NCBI RefSeq assembly: GCF_052857255.1 | Contig: NC_135504.1 | Location: forward strand, 142,750,121-142,814,120 | Length of the DNA stretch: 64,000 nucleotides | Origin: Amblyomma americanum | Taxonomy: Eukaryota > Arthropoda > Arachnida > Ixodida > Ixodidae | Direction of reading: 5' to 3' | Shown here: in pieces, positions 23,701 to 34,570 of the stretch | How positions within the stretch are numbered: position 1 is the first letter of the stretch | Layout: every line of letters begins with the position of its first letter | Notes under the pieces: model-generated | What the model saw: only the letters and a program-made list of their open reading frames with translations | Told to the model about the DNA's origin: nothing | Databases searched by the model: none | Program-made: the position numbers and the translations under genes

Positions 23701-24070
23701 TCCGCGTTGCATAAACTCCGCGCTGGAGAAATTCCGCGATGGAGAAACTCCGCGACGGACAAACTCCGCGATGTAGAAACTCCGCGATGGAGAAAAGTCC
23801 GCTCTGGAGAAACTCTACGCTGGAGCAACTCCGCGTTGGAGAAACTCCCGCTGGAGAAATTCAGTGCTGCATAAAATCTGCGCTGGAGAAACTCCGGGCT
23901 GGAGAAACTCCGCGCTGGAGGAACTCCGTGCTGGACAAACTCCGCGCTGGAGAAACTCCGTGTTGGAGAAACTCCGCGCTGGAGAAACTTCGCGTTGGAG
24001 AAACTGCGCGTTGGAGAAACTGCGCGTTGGAGAAACTCCGCGTTGGAGAAACTCCACGTTGGAGAAAGTC
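20741..24070. repeat. Family II and mixed HOR stretch
   Basis: Begins with two HOR modules 832 bp apart (GCATAAAATC landmarks near 20763 and 21593). About 22.1-23.0 kb then matches 10.67-11.58 kb at an offset of 11443 bp, and about 23.35-23.78 kb matches 13.93-14.35 kb at an offset of 9427 bp. The stretch is therefore a mosaic of the same modules that form the 6-15 kb duplication, in a different combination. Family II markers GCACTTGAAAC lie near 21333 and 22166. Confidence 0.82.
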
Positions 24071-27000
24071 CGCGTTGGAGAGAGTCCGCGATGGAGAAAC
24101 TCCGCGCTGGAGAAACTCCGCGTTTGAGAAACGCCGAACTGGAGAAACTCCGCGATGGAGACACTCCGCGCTGGAGAAACTCTGCGCTGGAGAAACTCCG
24201 TGTTAGAGAAACTCCGTGTTGGGGAAACTTCGCGTTGGAGAAACTCCGCCTTGGAGAAACTTCGCTTTGAAGAAACGGCGCGTTGGAGAAACTCCGCGTT
24301 AGAGAAACTCCGCGCTTGAAACACACCGCGCTGGAGAAACACCGCGTTGGAGAAAGTCCGCGTCGGAGAAGGTCCGTGTTGGAGAAAGTCCGCGTTGGAG
24401 AAACTCCGTGTTGTAGAAACTCCGCATTGGAGAAATTTCGCGTTGAAGAAACGGCGCGTTGGAGATACTCCGCGTTGGAGAAAGTCCGCGTGGGAGAAGG
24501 TCCGCGTTGGAGAAAGTCCGCGTTGGAGAAAGTCCGCGCTGGAGGAACTCCGCGTTGTATAAACTCCGCGCTGGAGAAATTTCGCGATGGAGAATCTCCG
24601 CGATGGACAAACTCCGCGATAAAGAAACTCCGCGTTGGAGAAAAGTCTGCTCTGGAGAAACTCTACGCTGGAGAAACTCCGCGCTGGAGCAACTCCGCGT
24701 TGGAGAAACTCCGCGCTGGAGAAACTCCGTGCTGCATAAAATCTGCGCTGGAGAAACTCCGCGCTGGAGAAATTCCGTGCTGGACAAACTCCGCGCTGGG
24801 GAAACTCCGTGTTGGAGAAACTCCGCGCTGGAGAAACTTTGCGTTGGAGAAACTGCGCGTTGGAGAAACTCCGCGTTGGAGAAACTCCGCGTTGAAGAAA
24901 GTCTGCGTTGGAGAAACTCCGCGCTTGAAACACACCGCGCTGGAGAAACTCCGCTTTGGAGAAAGTCTGCGTTGGAGAAGGTCCGCGTTGGAGAAAGTCC
25001 GCGTTGGAGAAAGCCCGCGTTGGAGAAACTCCGCTTTGAAGAAAGTCCGCGTTGGAGAAAGTCCGCGCTGGAGACTCCGCGTTGCATAAACTCCGCGCTG
25101 GAGAAACTCCGCGATGGAGAAACTCCGCGACGGACAAACTCCGCGATGTAGAAACTCCGCGTTGGAGAAAAGTCCGCTCTGGAGAAACTCTACGCTGGAG
25201 AAACTCCGCGCTGGAGCAACTCCGCGTTTGAGAAACTCCCGCTGGAGAAATTCAGTGCTGATAAAATCTGCGCTGGAGAAACTCCGGGCTGGATAAACTC
25301 CGCGCTGGAGGAACTCCGTGCTGGACAAACTCCGCGCTGGAGAAACTCCGTGTTGGAGAAACTCCGCGCTGGAGAAACTTCGCGTTGGAGAAACTGCGCG
25401 TTGAAGAAACTGCGCGTTGGAGAAACTCCGCGTTGGAGAAACTCCACGTTGGAGAAAGTCCGCGTTGGAGAAAGTCCGCGTTGGAGAGAGTCGCGATGGA
25501 GAAACTCTGCGCTGGAGAAATTCCACGTTTGAGAAACTCCGAACTGCTGAAACTCCGCGATGGAGACACTCCGCGCTGGAGAAACTCCGCGCTGGAGAAA
25601 CTCCGTGTTGGGGAAACTTCGAGTTGGAGAAACGGCGCGTTGGAGAAGCTCCGCGTTGGAGAAAGTCCGCGTTGGAGAAGGTCCGCGTTGGAGAAAGTCC
25701 GCGTTGGAGAAAGTCCGCGTTGGAGAAACTCCGCGTTGAAGAAAGTCCGCGTTGGAGAAAGTCCGCGCTTGAGAAACTCCGCCTTGGAGAAACATCGCTT
25801 TGAAGAAACGGCGCGTTGGAGAAACTCCGCGTTAGAGAAACTCCGCGCTTGAAACACACCGCGCTGGAGAAACTCCGCTTTGGAGAAAGTCTGCGTTGGA
25901 GAAGGTCCGCGTTGGAGAAAGTCCGCGCTGGAGAAAGTCCGCGTTGGAGAAACTCCGCTTTGAAGAAAGTCCGCGTTGGAGAAAGTCCGCGCTGGAGAAA
26001 TTCCGCGTTGTATAAACTCCGCGCTGGAGAAACTCCGCGATGGAGAAACTCCGCGACGGACAAACTCCGCGATGTAGTAACTCCGCGTTGGAGAAAAGTC
26101 CGCTCTGGAGAAACTCTACGCTGGAGAAACTCGGCGCTGGAGCAACTCCGCGTTGGAGAAACTCCCGCTGGAGAAATTCAGTGCTGCATAAAATCTGCGC
26201 TGGAGAAACTCCGGGCTGGAGAAACTCCGCGCTGGAGAAACTCCGTGTTGGAGAAACTCCGCGCTGGAGAAACTTCGCGTTGGAGAAACTGCGCGTTGGA
26301 GAAACTGCGCGTTGGAGAAACTCCACGTTGGAGAAAGTCTGCGTTGGAGAAAGTCCGCGTTGGAGAGAGTCCGCGATGGAGAGAGTCGCGATGGAGAAAC
26401 TCTGCGCTGGAGAAATTCCACGTTTGAGAAACTCCGAACTGGTGAAACTCCGCGATGGAGACACTCCGCGCTGGAGAAACTCCGCGCTGGAGAGACTCCG
26501 TGTTGGGGAAACTTCAAGTTGGAGAAACGGCGCGTTGGAGAAGCTCCACGTTGGAGAAAGTCCGCGTTGGAGAAGGTCCGCGTTGGAGAAAGTCCGCGTT
26601 GGAGAAAGTCCGTGTTGGAGAAACTCCCGCTGGAGAAATTCAGTGCTGCATAAAATCTGCGCTGGAGAAACTCCGGGCTGGAGAAACTCCGCGCTGGAGG
26701 AACTCCGTGCTGGACAAACTCCGCGCTGGAGAAACTCCGTGTTGGAGAAACTCCGCGCTGGAGAAACTTCGCGTTGGAGAAACTGCGCGTTGGAGAAACT
26801 GCGCGTTGGAGAAACTCCGCGTTGGAGAAACTCCACGTTGGAGAAAGTCCGCGTTGGAGAAAGTCCGCGTTGGAGAGAGTCGCGATGGAGAAACTCTGCG
26901 CTGGAGAAATTCCACGTTTGAGAAACTCCGAACTGGTGAAACTCCGCGATGGAGACACTCCGCGCTGGAGAAACTCCGCGCTGGAGAAACTCCTTGTTGG

Positions 27001-27199
27001 GGTAACTTCGAGTTGGAGAAACGGCGCGTTGGAGAAGCTCCGCGTTGGAGAAAGTCCGCGTTGGAGAAGGTCCGCGTTGGAGAAAGTCCGCGTTGGAGAA
27101 AGTCCGCGCTGGAGAAACTTCGCGTTGGAGAAACTGCGCGTTGGAGAAACTCCGCCTTGGAGAAACTCCGCGTTGGAGAAAGTCCGCGTTGGAGAAAGT
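24071..27199. repeat. Family I stretch, start of 3.1-kb repeat
   Basis: 24.07-25.60 kb is repeated at 27.20-28.79 kb with an offset of 3130 bp, then 3210 and 3194. The 80-bp step is a five-monomer deletion near 24910, where GTCTGCGTTGGAGAAACTCC runs straight into CTTGAAACACACC. Family I markers recur near 25547 (here AACTGCTGAAAC, one base changed), 26433 and 26934. The GATAAAG subtype occurs near 24619, with GATGGACAAAC replacing GACGGACAAAC. Confidence 0.82.
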
Positions 27200-29505
27200 C
27201 CGCGTTGGAGAGAGTCCGCGATGGAGAAACTCCGCGCTGGAGAAACTCCGCGTTTGAGAAACGCCGAACTGGAGAAACTCCGCGATGGAGACACTCCGCG
27301 CTGGAGAAACTCTGCGCTGGAGAAACTCCGTGTTAGAGAAACTCCGTGTTGGGGAAACTTCGCGTTGGAGAAACTCCGCCTTGGAGAAACTTCGCTTTGA
27401 AGAAACGGCGCGTTGGAGAAACTCCGCGTTAGAGAAACTCCGCGCTTGAAACACACCGCGCTGGAGAAACACCGCGTTGGAGAAAGTCCGCGTCGGAGAA
27501 GGTCCGTGTTGGAGAAAGTCCGCGTTGGAGAAACTCCGTGTTGTAGAAACTCCGCATTGGAGAAATTTCGCGTTGAAGAAACGGCGCGTTGGAGATACTC
27601 CGCGTTGGAGAAAGTCCGCGTGGGAGAAGGTCCGCGTTGGAGAAAGTCCGCGTTGGAGAAAGTCCGCGCTGGAGGAACTCCGCGTTGTATAAACTCCGCG
27701 CTGGAGAAATTTCGCGATGGAGAATCTCCGCGACGGACAAACTCCGCGATAAAGAAACTCCGCGTTGGAGAAAAGTCTGCTCTGGAGAAACTCTACGCTG
27801 GAGAAACTCCGCGCTGGAGCAACTCCGCGTTGGAGAAACTCCGCGCTGGAGAAACTCCGTGCTGCATAAAATCTGCGCTGGAGAAACTCCGCGCTGGAGA
27901 AATTCCGTGCTGGACAAACTCCGCGCTGGGGAAACTCCGTGTTGGAGAAACTCCGCGCTGGAGAAACTTTGCGTTGGAGAAACTGCGCGTTGGAGAAACT
28001 CCGCGTTGGAGAAACTCCGCGTTGAAGAAAGTCTGCGTTGGAGAAAGTCCGCGCTGGAGAAACTCCGCCTTGGAGAAACATCGCTTTGAAGAAACGGCGC
28101 GTTGGAGAAACTCCGCGTTAGAGAAACTCCGCGCTTGAAACACACCGCGCTGGAGAAACTCCGCTTTGGAGAAAGTCTGCGTTGGAGAAGGTCCGCGTTG
28201 GAGAAAGTCCGCGTTGGAGAAAGTCCGCGTTGGAGAAACTCCGCTTTGAAGAAAGTCCGCGTTGGAGAAAGTCCGCGCTGGAGACTCCGCGTTGCATAAA
28301 CTCCGCGCTGGAGAAACTCCGCGATGGAGAAACTCCGCGACGGACAAACTCCGCGATGTAGAAACTCCGCGTTGGAGAAAAGTCCGCTCTGGAGAAACTC
28401 TACGCTGGAGAAACTCCGCGCTGGAGCAACTCCGCGTTTGAGAAACTCCCGCTGGAGAAATTCAGTGCTGATAAAATCTGCGCTGGAGAAACTCCGGGCT
28501 GGATAAACTCCGCGCTGGAGGAACTCCGTGCTGGACAAACTCCGCGCTGGAGAAACTCCGTGTTGGAGAAACTCCGCGCTGGAGAAACTTCGCGTTGGAG
28601 AAACTGCGCGTTGAAGAAACTGCGCGTTGGAGAAACTCCACGTTGGAGAAAGTCCGCGTTGGAGAAAGTCCGCGTTGGAGAGAGTCGCGATGGAGAAACT
28701 CTGCGCTGGAGAAATTCCACGTTTGAGAAACTCCGAACTGGTGAAACTCCGCGATGGAGACACTCCGCGCTGGAGAAACTCCGCGCTGGAGCAACTCCGC
28801 GTTGGAGAAACTCCCGCTGGAGAAATTCAGTGCTGCATAAAATCTGCGCTGGAGAAACTCCGGGCTGGAGAAACTCCGCGCTGGAGGAACTCCGTGCTGG
28901 ACAAACTCCGCGCTGGAGAAACTCCGTGTTGGAGAAACTCCGCGCTGGAGAAACTTCGCGTTGGAGAAACTGCGCGTTGGAGAAACTGCGCGTTGGAGAA
29001 ACTCCACGTTGGAGAAAGTCTGCGTTGGAGAAAGTCCGCGTTGGAGAGAGTCCGCGATGGAGAGTCGCGATGGAGAAACTCTGCGCTGGAGAAATTCCAC
29101 GTTTGAGAAACTCCGAACTGGTGAAACTCCGCGATGGAGACACTCCGCGCTGGAGAGACTCCGTGTTGGGGAAACTTCAAGTTGGAGAAACGGCGCGTTG
29201 GAGAAGCTCCGCGTTGGAGAAAGTCCGCGTTGGAGAAGGTCCGCGTTGGAGAAAGTCCGCGTTGGAGAAAGTCCCGCTGGAGAAATTCAGTGCTGCATAA
29301 AATCTGCGCTGGAGAAACTCCGGGCTGGAGAAACTCCGCGCTGGAGGAACTCCGTGCTGGACAAACTCCGCGCTGGAGAAACTCCGTGTTGGAGAAACTC
29401 CGCGCTGGAGAAACTTCGCGTTGGAGAAACTGCGCGTTGGAGAAACTGCGCGTTGGAGAAACTCCACGTTGGAGAAAGTCTGCGTTGGAGAAAGTCCGCG
29501 TTGGA
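27200..29505. repeat. Family I stretch, second copy of 3.1-kb repeat
   Basis: Repeats 24.07-25.60 kb up to about 28790. It then carries two short family I modules with markers near 28738, 29119 and 29566, only about 380-450 bp apart. That is the tightest packing of this landmark in the window and indicates internal losses of HOR segments. GCATAAAATC-type landmarks at about 28466, 28831 and 29291 show the same compression. Confidence 0.8.
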
Positions 29506-30995
29506 GAGAGTCGCGATGGAGAAACTCTGCGCTGGAGAAATTCCACGTTTGAGAAACTCCGAACTGGTGAAACTCCGCGATGGAGACACTCCGCGCTGGA
29601 GAAACTCCGCGCTGGAGCAACTCCGTGTTGGGGAAACTTCGAGTTGGAGAAACGGCGCGTTGGAGAAGCTCCGCGTTGGAGAAAGCCCGCGTTGGAGAAG
29701 GTCCGCGTTGGAGAAAGTCCGCGTTGGAGAAAGTCCGCGTTGGAGAAACTCCGCGTTGAAGAAAGTCCGCGTTGGAGAAAGTCCGCGCTGGAGAAACTCC
29801 GCCTTGGAGAAACATCGCTTTGAAGAAACGGCGCGTTGGAGAAACTCCGCGTTAGAGAAACTCCGTGCTTGAAACACACCGCGCTGGAGAAACTCCGCTT
29901 TGGAGAAAGTCTACGTTAGAGAAGGTCCGCGTTGGAGATACTCCGCGTTGGAGAAAGTCCGCGTTGGAGAAGGTCCGCGTTGGAGAAAGTCCGCGTTGGA
30001 GAAAGTCCGCGCTGGAGAAACTCTGCGTTGTATAAACTCCGCGCTGGAGAAATTCCGCGATGGAGAATCTCCGCGACGGACAAACTCCGCGATAAAGAAA
30101 CTCCGCGTTGGAGAAAAGTCTGCTCTGGAGAAACTCTACGCTGGAGAAACTCCGCGCTGGAGCAACTCCGCGTTGGAGAAACTCCGCGCTGGAGAAACTC
30201 CGTGCTGCATAAAATCTGCGCTGGAGAAACTCCGGGCTGGAGAAACTCCGCGCTGGAGAAATTCCGTGCTGGACAAACTCCGCGCTGGGGAAACTCCGTG
30301 TTGGAGAAACTCCGCGCTGGAGAAACTGCGTTGGAGAAACTGCGCGTTGGAGAAACTCCGCTTTGGAGAAACTCCGCGTTGGAAAAACTCCGCGTTGGAG
30401 AAAGTCCGCGTTGGAGAGAGTCGCGATGGAGAAACTCCGCGCTGGAGAAATTCCACGTTTGAGAAACTCCGAACTGGAGAAACTCCGCGATGGAGACACT
30501 CCGCGCTGGAGAAACTCCGCGCTGGAGAAACTCTGTGTTGGGGAAACTTCGCGTTGGAGAAACGGCGCGTTGGAGAAGCTCCGCGTTGGAGAAACTCCGC
30601 GGTTGAAACACACCGCGCTGGAGAAACTCCGCGTTGGAGAAAGTCCGCGTTGGAGAAGGTCCGCGTTGGAGAAAGTCCGCGTTGGAGAAAGTCCGCGTTG
30701 GAGAAACTCCGTGTTGAAGAAAATCCGCGTTGGAGAAAGTCCGCGCTGGAGAAACTCCGCCTTGGAGAAACATCGCTTTGAAGAAACGGCGCGTTGGAGA
30801 AACTCCGCGTTAGAGAAACTCCGCGCTTGAAACACACCGCGCTGGAGAAACTCCGCGTTGGAGAAAGTCCGCGTCGGAGAAGGTCCGCGTTGGAGAAAGT
30901 ACGCGTTGGAGAAAATCCGTGTTGTAGAAACTCCGCCTTGGAGAAACTTCGCGTTGAAGAAACGGCGCGTTGGAGATACTCCGCGTTGGAGAAAC
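29506..30995. repeat. Three-copy dispersed block, copy 3
   Basis: Partner of 19251-20740 at 10256 bp offset. It contains GTCTACGTTAGAGAAGG near 29910, where copy 2 has GTCTGCGTTAGAGAAGG. It also contains the last GATAAAG-type variant of the window, near 30097. After this block the array changes to 832-bp family II modules. Confidence 0.88.
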
Positions 30996-33520
30996 TCCGC
31001 GCTTGAAACACACCGCGCTGGAGAAACTCCGCTTTGGAGAAAGTCTGCGTTGGAGAAGGTCCGCGTTGGAGAAACTCCGCGTTGAAGAAACTCCGCGTTG
31101 TATAAACTCCGCGCTGGAGAAACTCCGCGATGGAGAAACTCCGCGACGGACAAACTCCGCGATGTAGAAACTCCGCGTTGGAGAAAAGTCCGCTCTGGAG
31201 AAACTCTACGCTGGAGAAACTCCGCGCTGGAGCAACTCCGCGTTGGAGAAACTCCCGCTGGAGAAATTCAGTGCTGCATAAAATCTGCGCTGGAGAAACT
31301 CAGGGCTGGAGAAACTCCGCGCTGGAGGAACTCCGTGCTTGACAAACTCCGCGCTGGAGAAGCTCCGTGTTGGAGAAACTCCGCGCTGGAGAAACTCCGC
31401 GCTGGAGAAACTTTGCGTTGGAGAAACTGCGCGTTGGAGAAACTCCACGTTGGAGAAACTCCACGTTGGAGAAAGTCTGCGTTGGAGAAAGTCCGCGTTG
31501 GAGAGAGTCCGCGATGGAGAAACTCCGCGCTGGAGAAACTCCGCGTTTGAGAAACTCCGAACTGGAGAAACTCCGCGATGGAGACACTCCGCGCTGGAGA
31601 AACTCCGTTTTGGAGAAACTCCGTGTTGGAGAAACGTCGCGTTGGAGAAACTCCGCGTTAGAGAATCTCCGCGCTTGAAACACACCGCGCTGGAGAAACT
31701 CCGCGTTGTAGAAAGTCCGCGTCGGAGAATGTCCGCGTTGGAGAAAGTCCGCGTTGGAGAAACTCCGTGTTGTAGAAACTCCGCCTTGGAGAAACATCGC
31801 GTTGAAGAAACGGCGCGTTGGAGATACTCCGCGTTGGAGAAACTCCGCGCTTGAAACACACCGCGCTGGAGAAACTCCGCTTTGGAGAAAGTCTGCGTTG
31901 GAGAAGGTCCGCGTTGGAGAAACTCCGCGTTGTATAAACTCCGCGCTGGAGAAACTCCGCGATGGAGAAACTCCGCGACGGACAAACTCCGCGATGTAGA
32001 AACTCCGCGTTGGAGAAAAGTCCGCTCTGGAGAAACTCTACGCTGGAGAAACTCCGCGCTGGAGCAACTCCGCGTTGGAGAAACTCCCGCTGGAGAAATT
32101 CAGTGCTGCATAAAATCTGCGCTGGAGAAACTCAGGGCTGGAGAAACTCCGCGCTGGAGGAACTCCGTGCTTGACAAACTCCGCGCTGGAGAAGCTCCGT
32201 GTTGGAGAAACTCCGCGCTGGAGAAACTCCGCGCTGGAGAAACTTTGCGTTGGAGAAACTGCGCGTTGGAGAAACTCCACGTTGGAGAAACTCCACGTTG
32301 GAGAAAGTCTGCGTTGGAGAAAGTCCGCGTTGGAGAGAGTCCGCGATGGAGAAACTCCGCGCTGGAGAAACTCCGCGTTTGAGAAACTCCGAACTGGAGA
32401 AACTCCGCGATGGAGACACTCCGCGCTGGAGAAACTCCGTTTTGGAGAAACTCCGTGTTGGAGAAACGTCGCGTTGGAGAAACTCCGCGTTAGAGAATCT
32501 CCGCGCTTGAAACACACCGCGCTGGAGAAACTCCGCGTTGTAGAAAGTCCGCGTCGGAGAATGTCCGCGTTGGAGAAAGTCCGCGTTGGAGAAACTCCGT
32601 GTTGTAGAAACTCCGCCTTGGAGAAACATCGCGTTGAAGAAACGGCGCGTTGGAGATTCTCCGCGTTGGAGAAACTCCGCACTTGAAACACACCGCGCTG
32701 GAGAAACTCCGCGTTGGAGAAAGTCCGCGTTGGAGAAGGTCCGCGTTGGAGGAAGTCCGCGTTGTATAAACTCCGCGCTGGAGAAACTCCGCGATGGAGA
32801 AACTCCGCGACGGACAAACTCCGCGATGTAGAAACTCCGCGTTGGAGAAAAGTCCGCTCTGGAGAAACTCTACGCTGGAGAAACTCCGCGCTGGAGCAAC
32901 TCCGCGTTGGAGAAACTCCCGCTGGAGAAATTCAGTGCTGCATAAAATCTGCGCTGGAGAAACTCAGGGCTGGAGAAACTCCGCGCTGGAGGAACTCCGT
33001 GCTGGACAAACTCCGCGCTGGAGAAACTCCGTGTTGGAGAAACTCCGCGCTGGAGAAACTCCGCGCTGGAGAAACTTTGCGTTGGAGAAACTGCGCGTTG
33101 GAGAAACTCCGCGTTGGAGAAACTCCATGTTGGAGAAAGTCTGCGTTGGAGAAAGTCCGCGTTGGAGAGAGTCCGTGATGGAGAAACTCCGCGCTGGAGA
33201 AACTCCGCGTTTGAGAAACTCCGAACTGGAGAAACTCCGCGATGGAGACACTCCGCGCTGGAGAAACTTCGTTTTGGAGAAACTCCGTGTTGGAGAAACG
33301 TCGCGTTGGAGAAACTCCGCGTTAGAGAATCTCCGCGCTTGAAACACACCGCGCTGGAGAAACTCCGCGTTGGAGAAAGTCCGCGTCGGAGAATGTCCGC
33401 GTTGGAGAAAGTCCGCGTTGGAGAAACTCCGTGTTGTAGAAACTCCGCCTTGGAGAAACTTCGCGTTGAAGAAACGACGCGTTGGAGATTCTCCGCGTTG
33501 GAGAAACTCCGCACTTGAAA
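30996..33520. repeat. 832-bp HOR, three consecutive modules
   Basis: TATAAA-bearing monomers at 31101, 31933 and 32765 are exactly 832 bp (52 monomers) apart, and the intervening text is nearly identical. The second and third modules carry GCACTTGAAAC and a GAGATTCTCC unit where the first carries GCGCTTGAAAC and GAGATACTCC. The third has CTGGACAAAC where the first two have CTTGACAAAC, which adds a TGA in the forward direction. This is the clearest place to read the HOR period. Confidence 0.9.
31933..32764. repeat. Representative HOR module (832 bp)
   Basis: Order of diagnostic units in this module: TATAAA, GACGGACAAAC, GATGTAG, GAAAAGTCCGCTCTGG (17-mer before it), CTCTACG, GAGCAAC, CTCCCGCTGG (15-mer), ATTCAGTGCTGCATAAAATC, CTCAGGGCTGG, GGAGGAAC, CTTGAC, GAAGCTCC, TTTGCG, TGCGCG, two CCACG units, GTCTGCG, GAGAGAGTCC, GTTTGAG with CCGAAC, GGAGACAC, CCGTTTTGG, CGTCGCG, GTTAGAGAATC, CTTGAAACACACC, GTCGGAGAATG, GTTGTAGAAAC, CATCGCG, CGGCGCG, GAGATTCTCC, GCACTTGAAACACACC. 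Other modules follow the same order with losses, gains and substitutions. Confidence 0.85.
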
Positions 33521-34570
33521 CACACCGCGCTGGAGAAACTCCGCGTTGGAGAAAGTCCGCGTTGGAGAAGGTCCGCGTTGGAGGAAGTCCGCGTTGGAGA
33601 AAGTCCGCGTTGAAGAAACTTCGCGTTGAAGGAAGTCCGCGTTGGAGAAAGTCCGCGCTGGAGAAACTCCGCGTTGTATAAACTCCGCGCTGGAGAAACT
33701 CCGCGACGGACGAACTCCGCGATGGAGAAACTCCGCGTTGGAGAAAAGTCCGCTCTTGAGAAATTCTACGCTGGAGAAACTCCGCGCTGGAGCAACTCCG
33801 CGTTGGAGAAACTCCGCGCTGGAGCAACTCCGCGTTGGAGCAACTCCCGCTTGAGAAATTCCGTGCTGCATAAAATCTGCGCTGGAGAAACTCCGGGCTG
33901 GAGAAACTCCGCGTTGGAGAAACTCTGTGCTGGACAAACTCCGCGCTGGAGAAACTCCGTGTTGGAGAATGTCCGCGTTGGAGAGAGTCCGCGATGGAGA
34001 AACTCCGCGCTGGAGAAACTCCGCGTTTGAGAAACTCCGAACTGGAGAAACTCCGCGATGGAGACACTCCGCGCTGGAGAAACTCCGTTTTGGAGAAACT
34101 CCGTGTTGGAGAAACTTCGCGTTGGAGAAACTCCGCCTTGGAGAAACTTCGCTTTGAAGAAACGGCGCGTTGGAGAAACTCCGCGTTAGAGAAACTCCGC
34201 GCTGGAAACACACCGCGCTGGAGAAACTCCGCGTTGGAGAAAGTCAGCGTCGGAGAAGGTCCGCGTTGGAGAAAGTCCGCGTTGGGGAAAATCCGTGTTG
34301 TAGAAACTCCGCCTTGGAGAAGCTTCGCGTTGAAGAAACGGCGCGATGAAGATACTCCGCGTTGGAGAAACTCCGCGCTTGAAACACACCGCGCTGGAGA
34401 AACTCCGCGTTGGAGAAAGTCCGCGTTGGAGAAGTTCCATGTTGGAGAAAGTCCGCGTTGGAGAAAGTCCGCGTTGAAGAAACTCCGCGTTGAAGAAAGT
34501 CCGCGTTGGAGAAAGTCCGCGCTGGAGAAACTCCGCGTTGTATAAACTCCGCGCTGGAGAAACTCCGCGA
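32091..34570. repeat. 2.48-kb tandem duplication, copy A
   Basis: Repeated immediately downstream at an offset of 2480 bp (155 monomers). The offset rises to 2496 after about 33700, because copy B has one extra monomer before its GACGGACGAAC unit. The copy contains parts of the 832-bp modules plus a 1.6-kb mixed segment with GTTGAAGAAACTTCG, GCTCTTGAGAAATTC and ATGTTGGAG markers. The junction to copy B is at about 34570, inside the unit reading CGATGGAGAAATTCAG. Confidence 0.88.
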
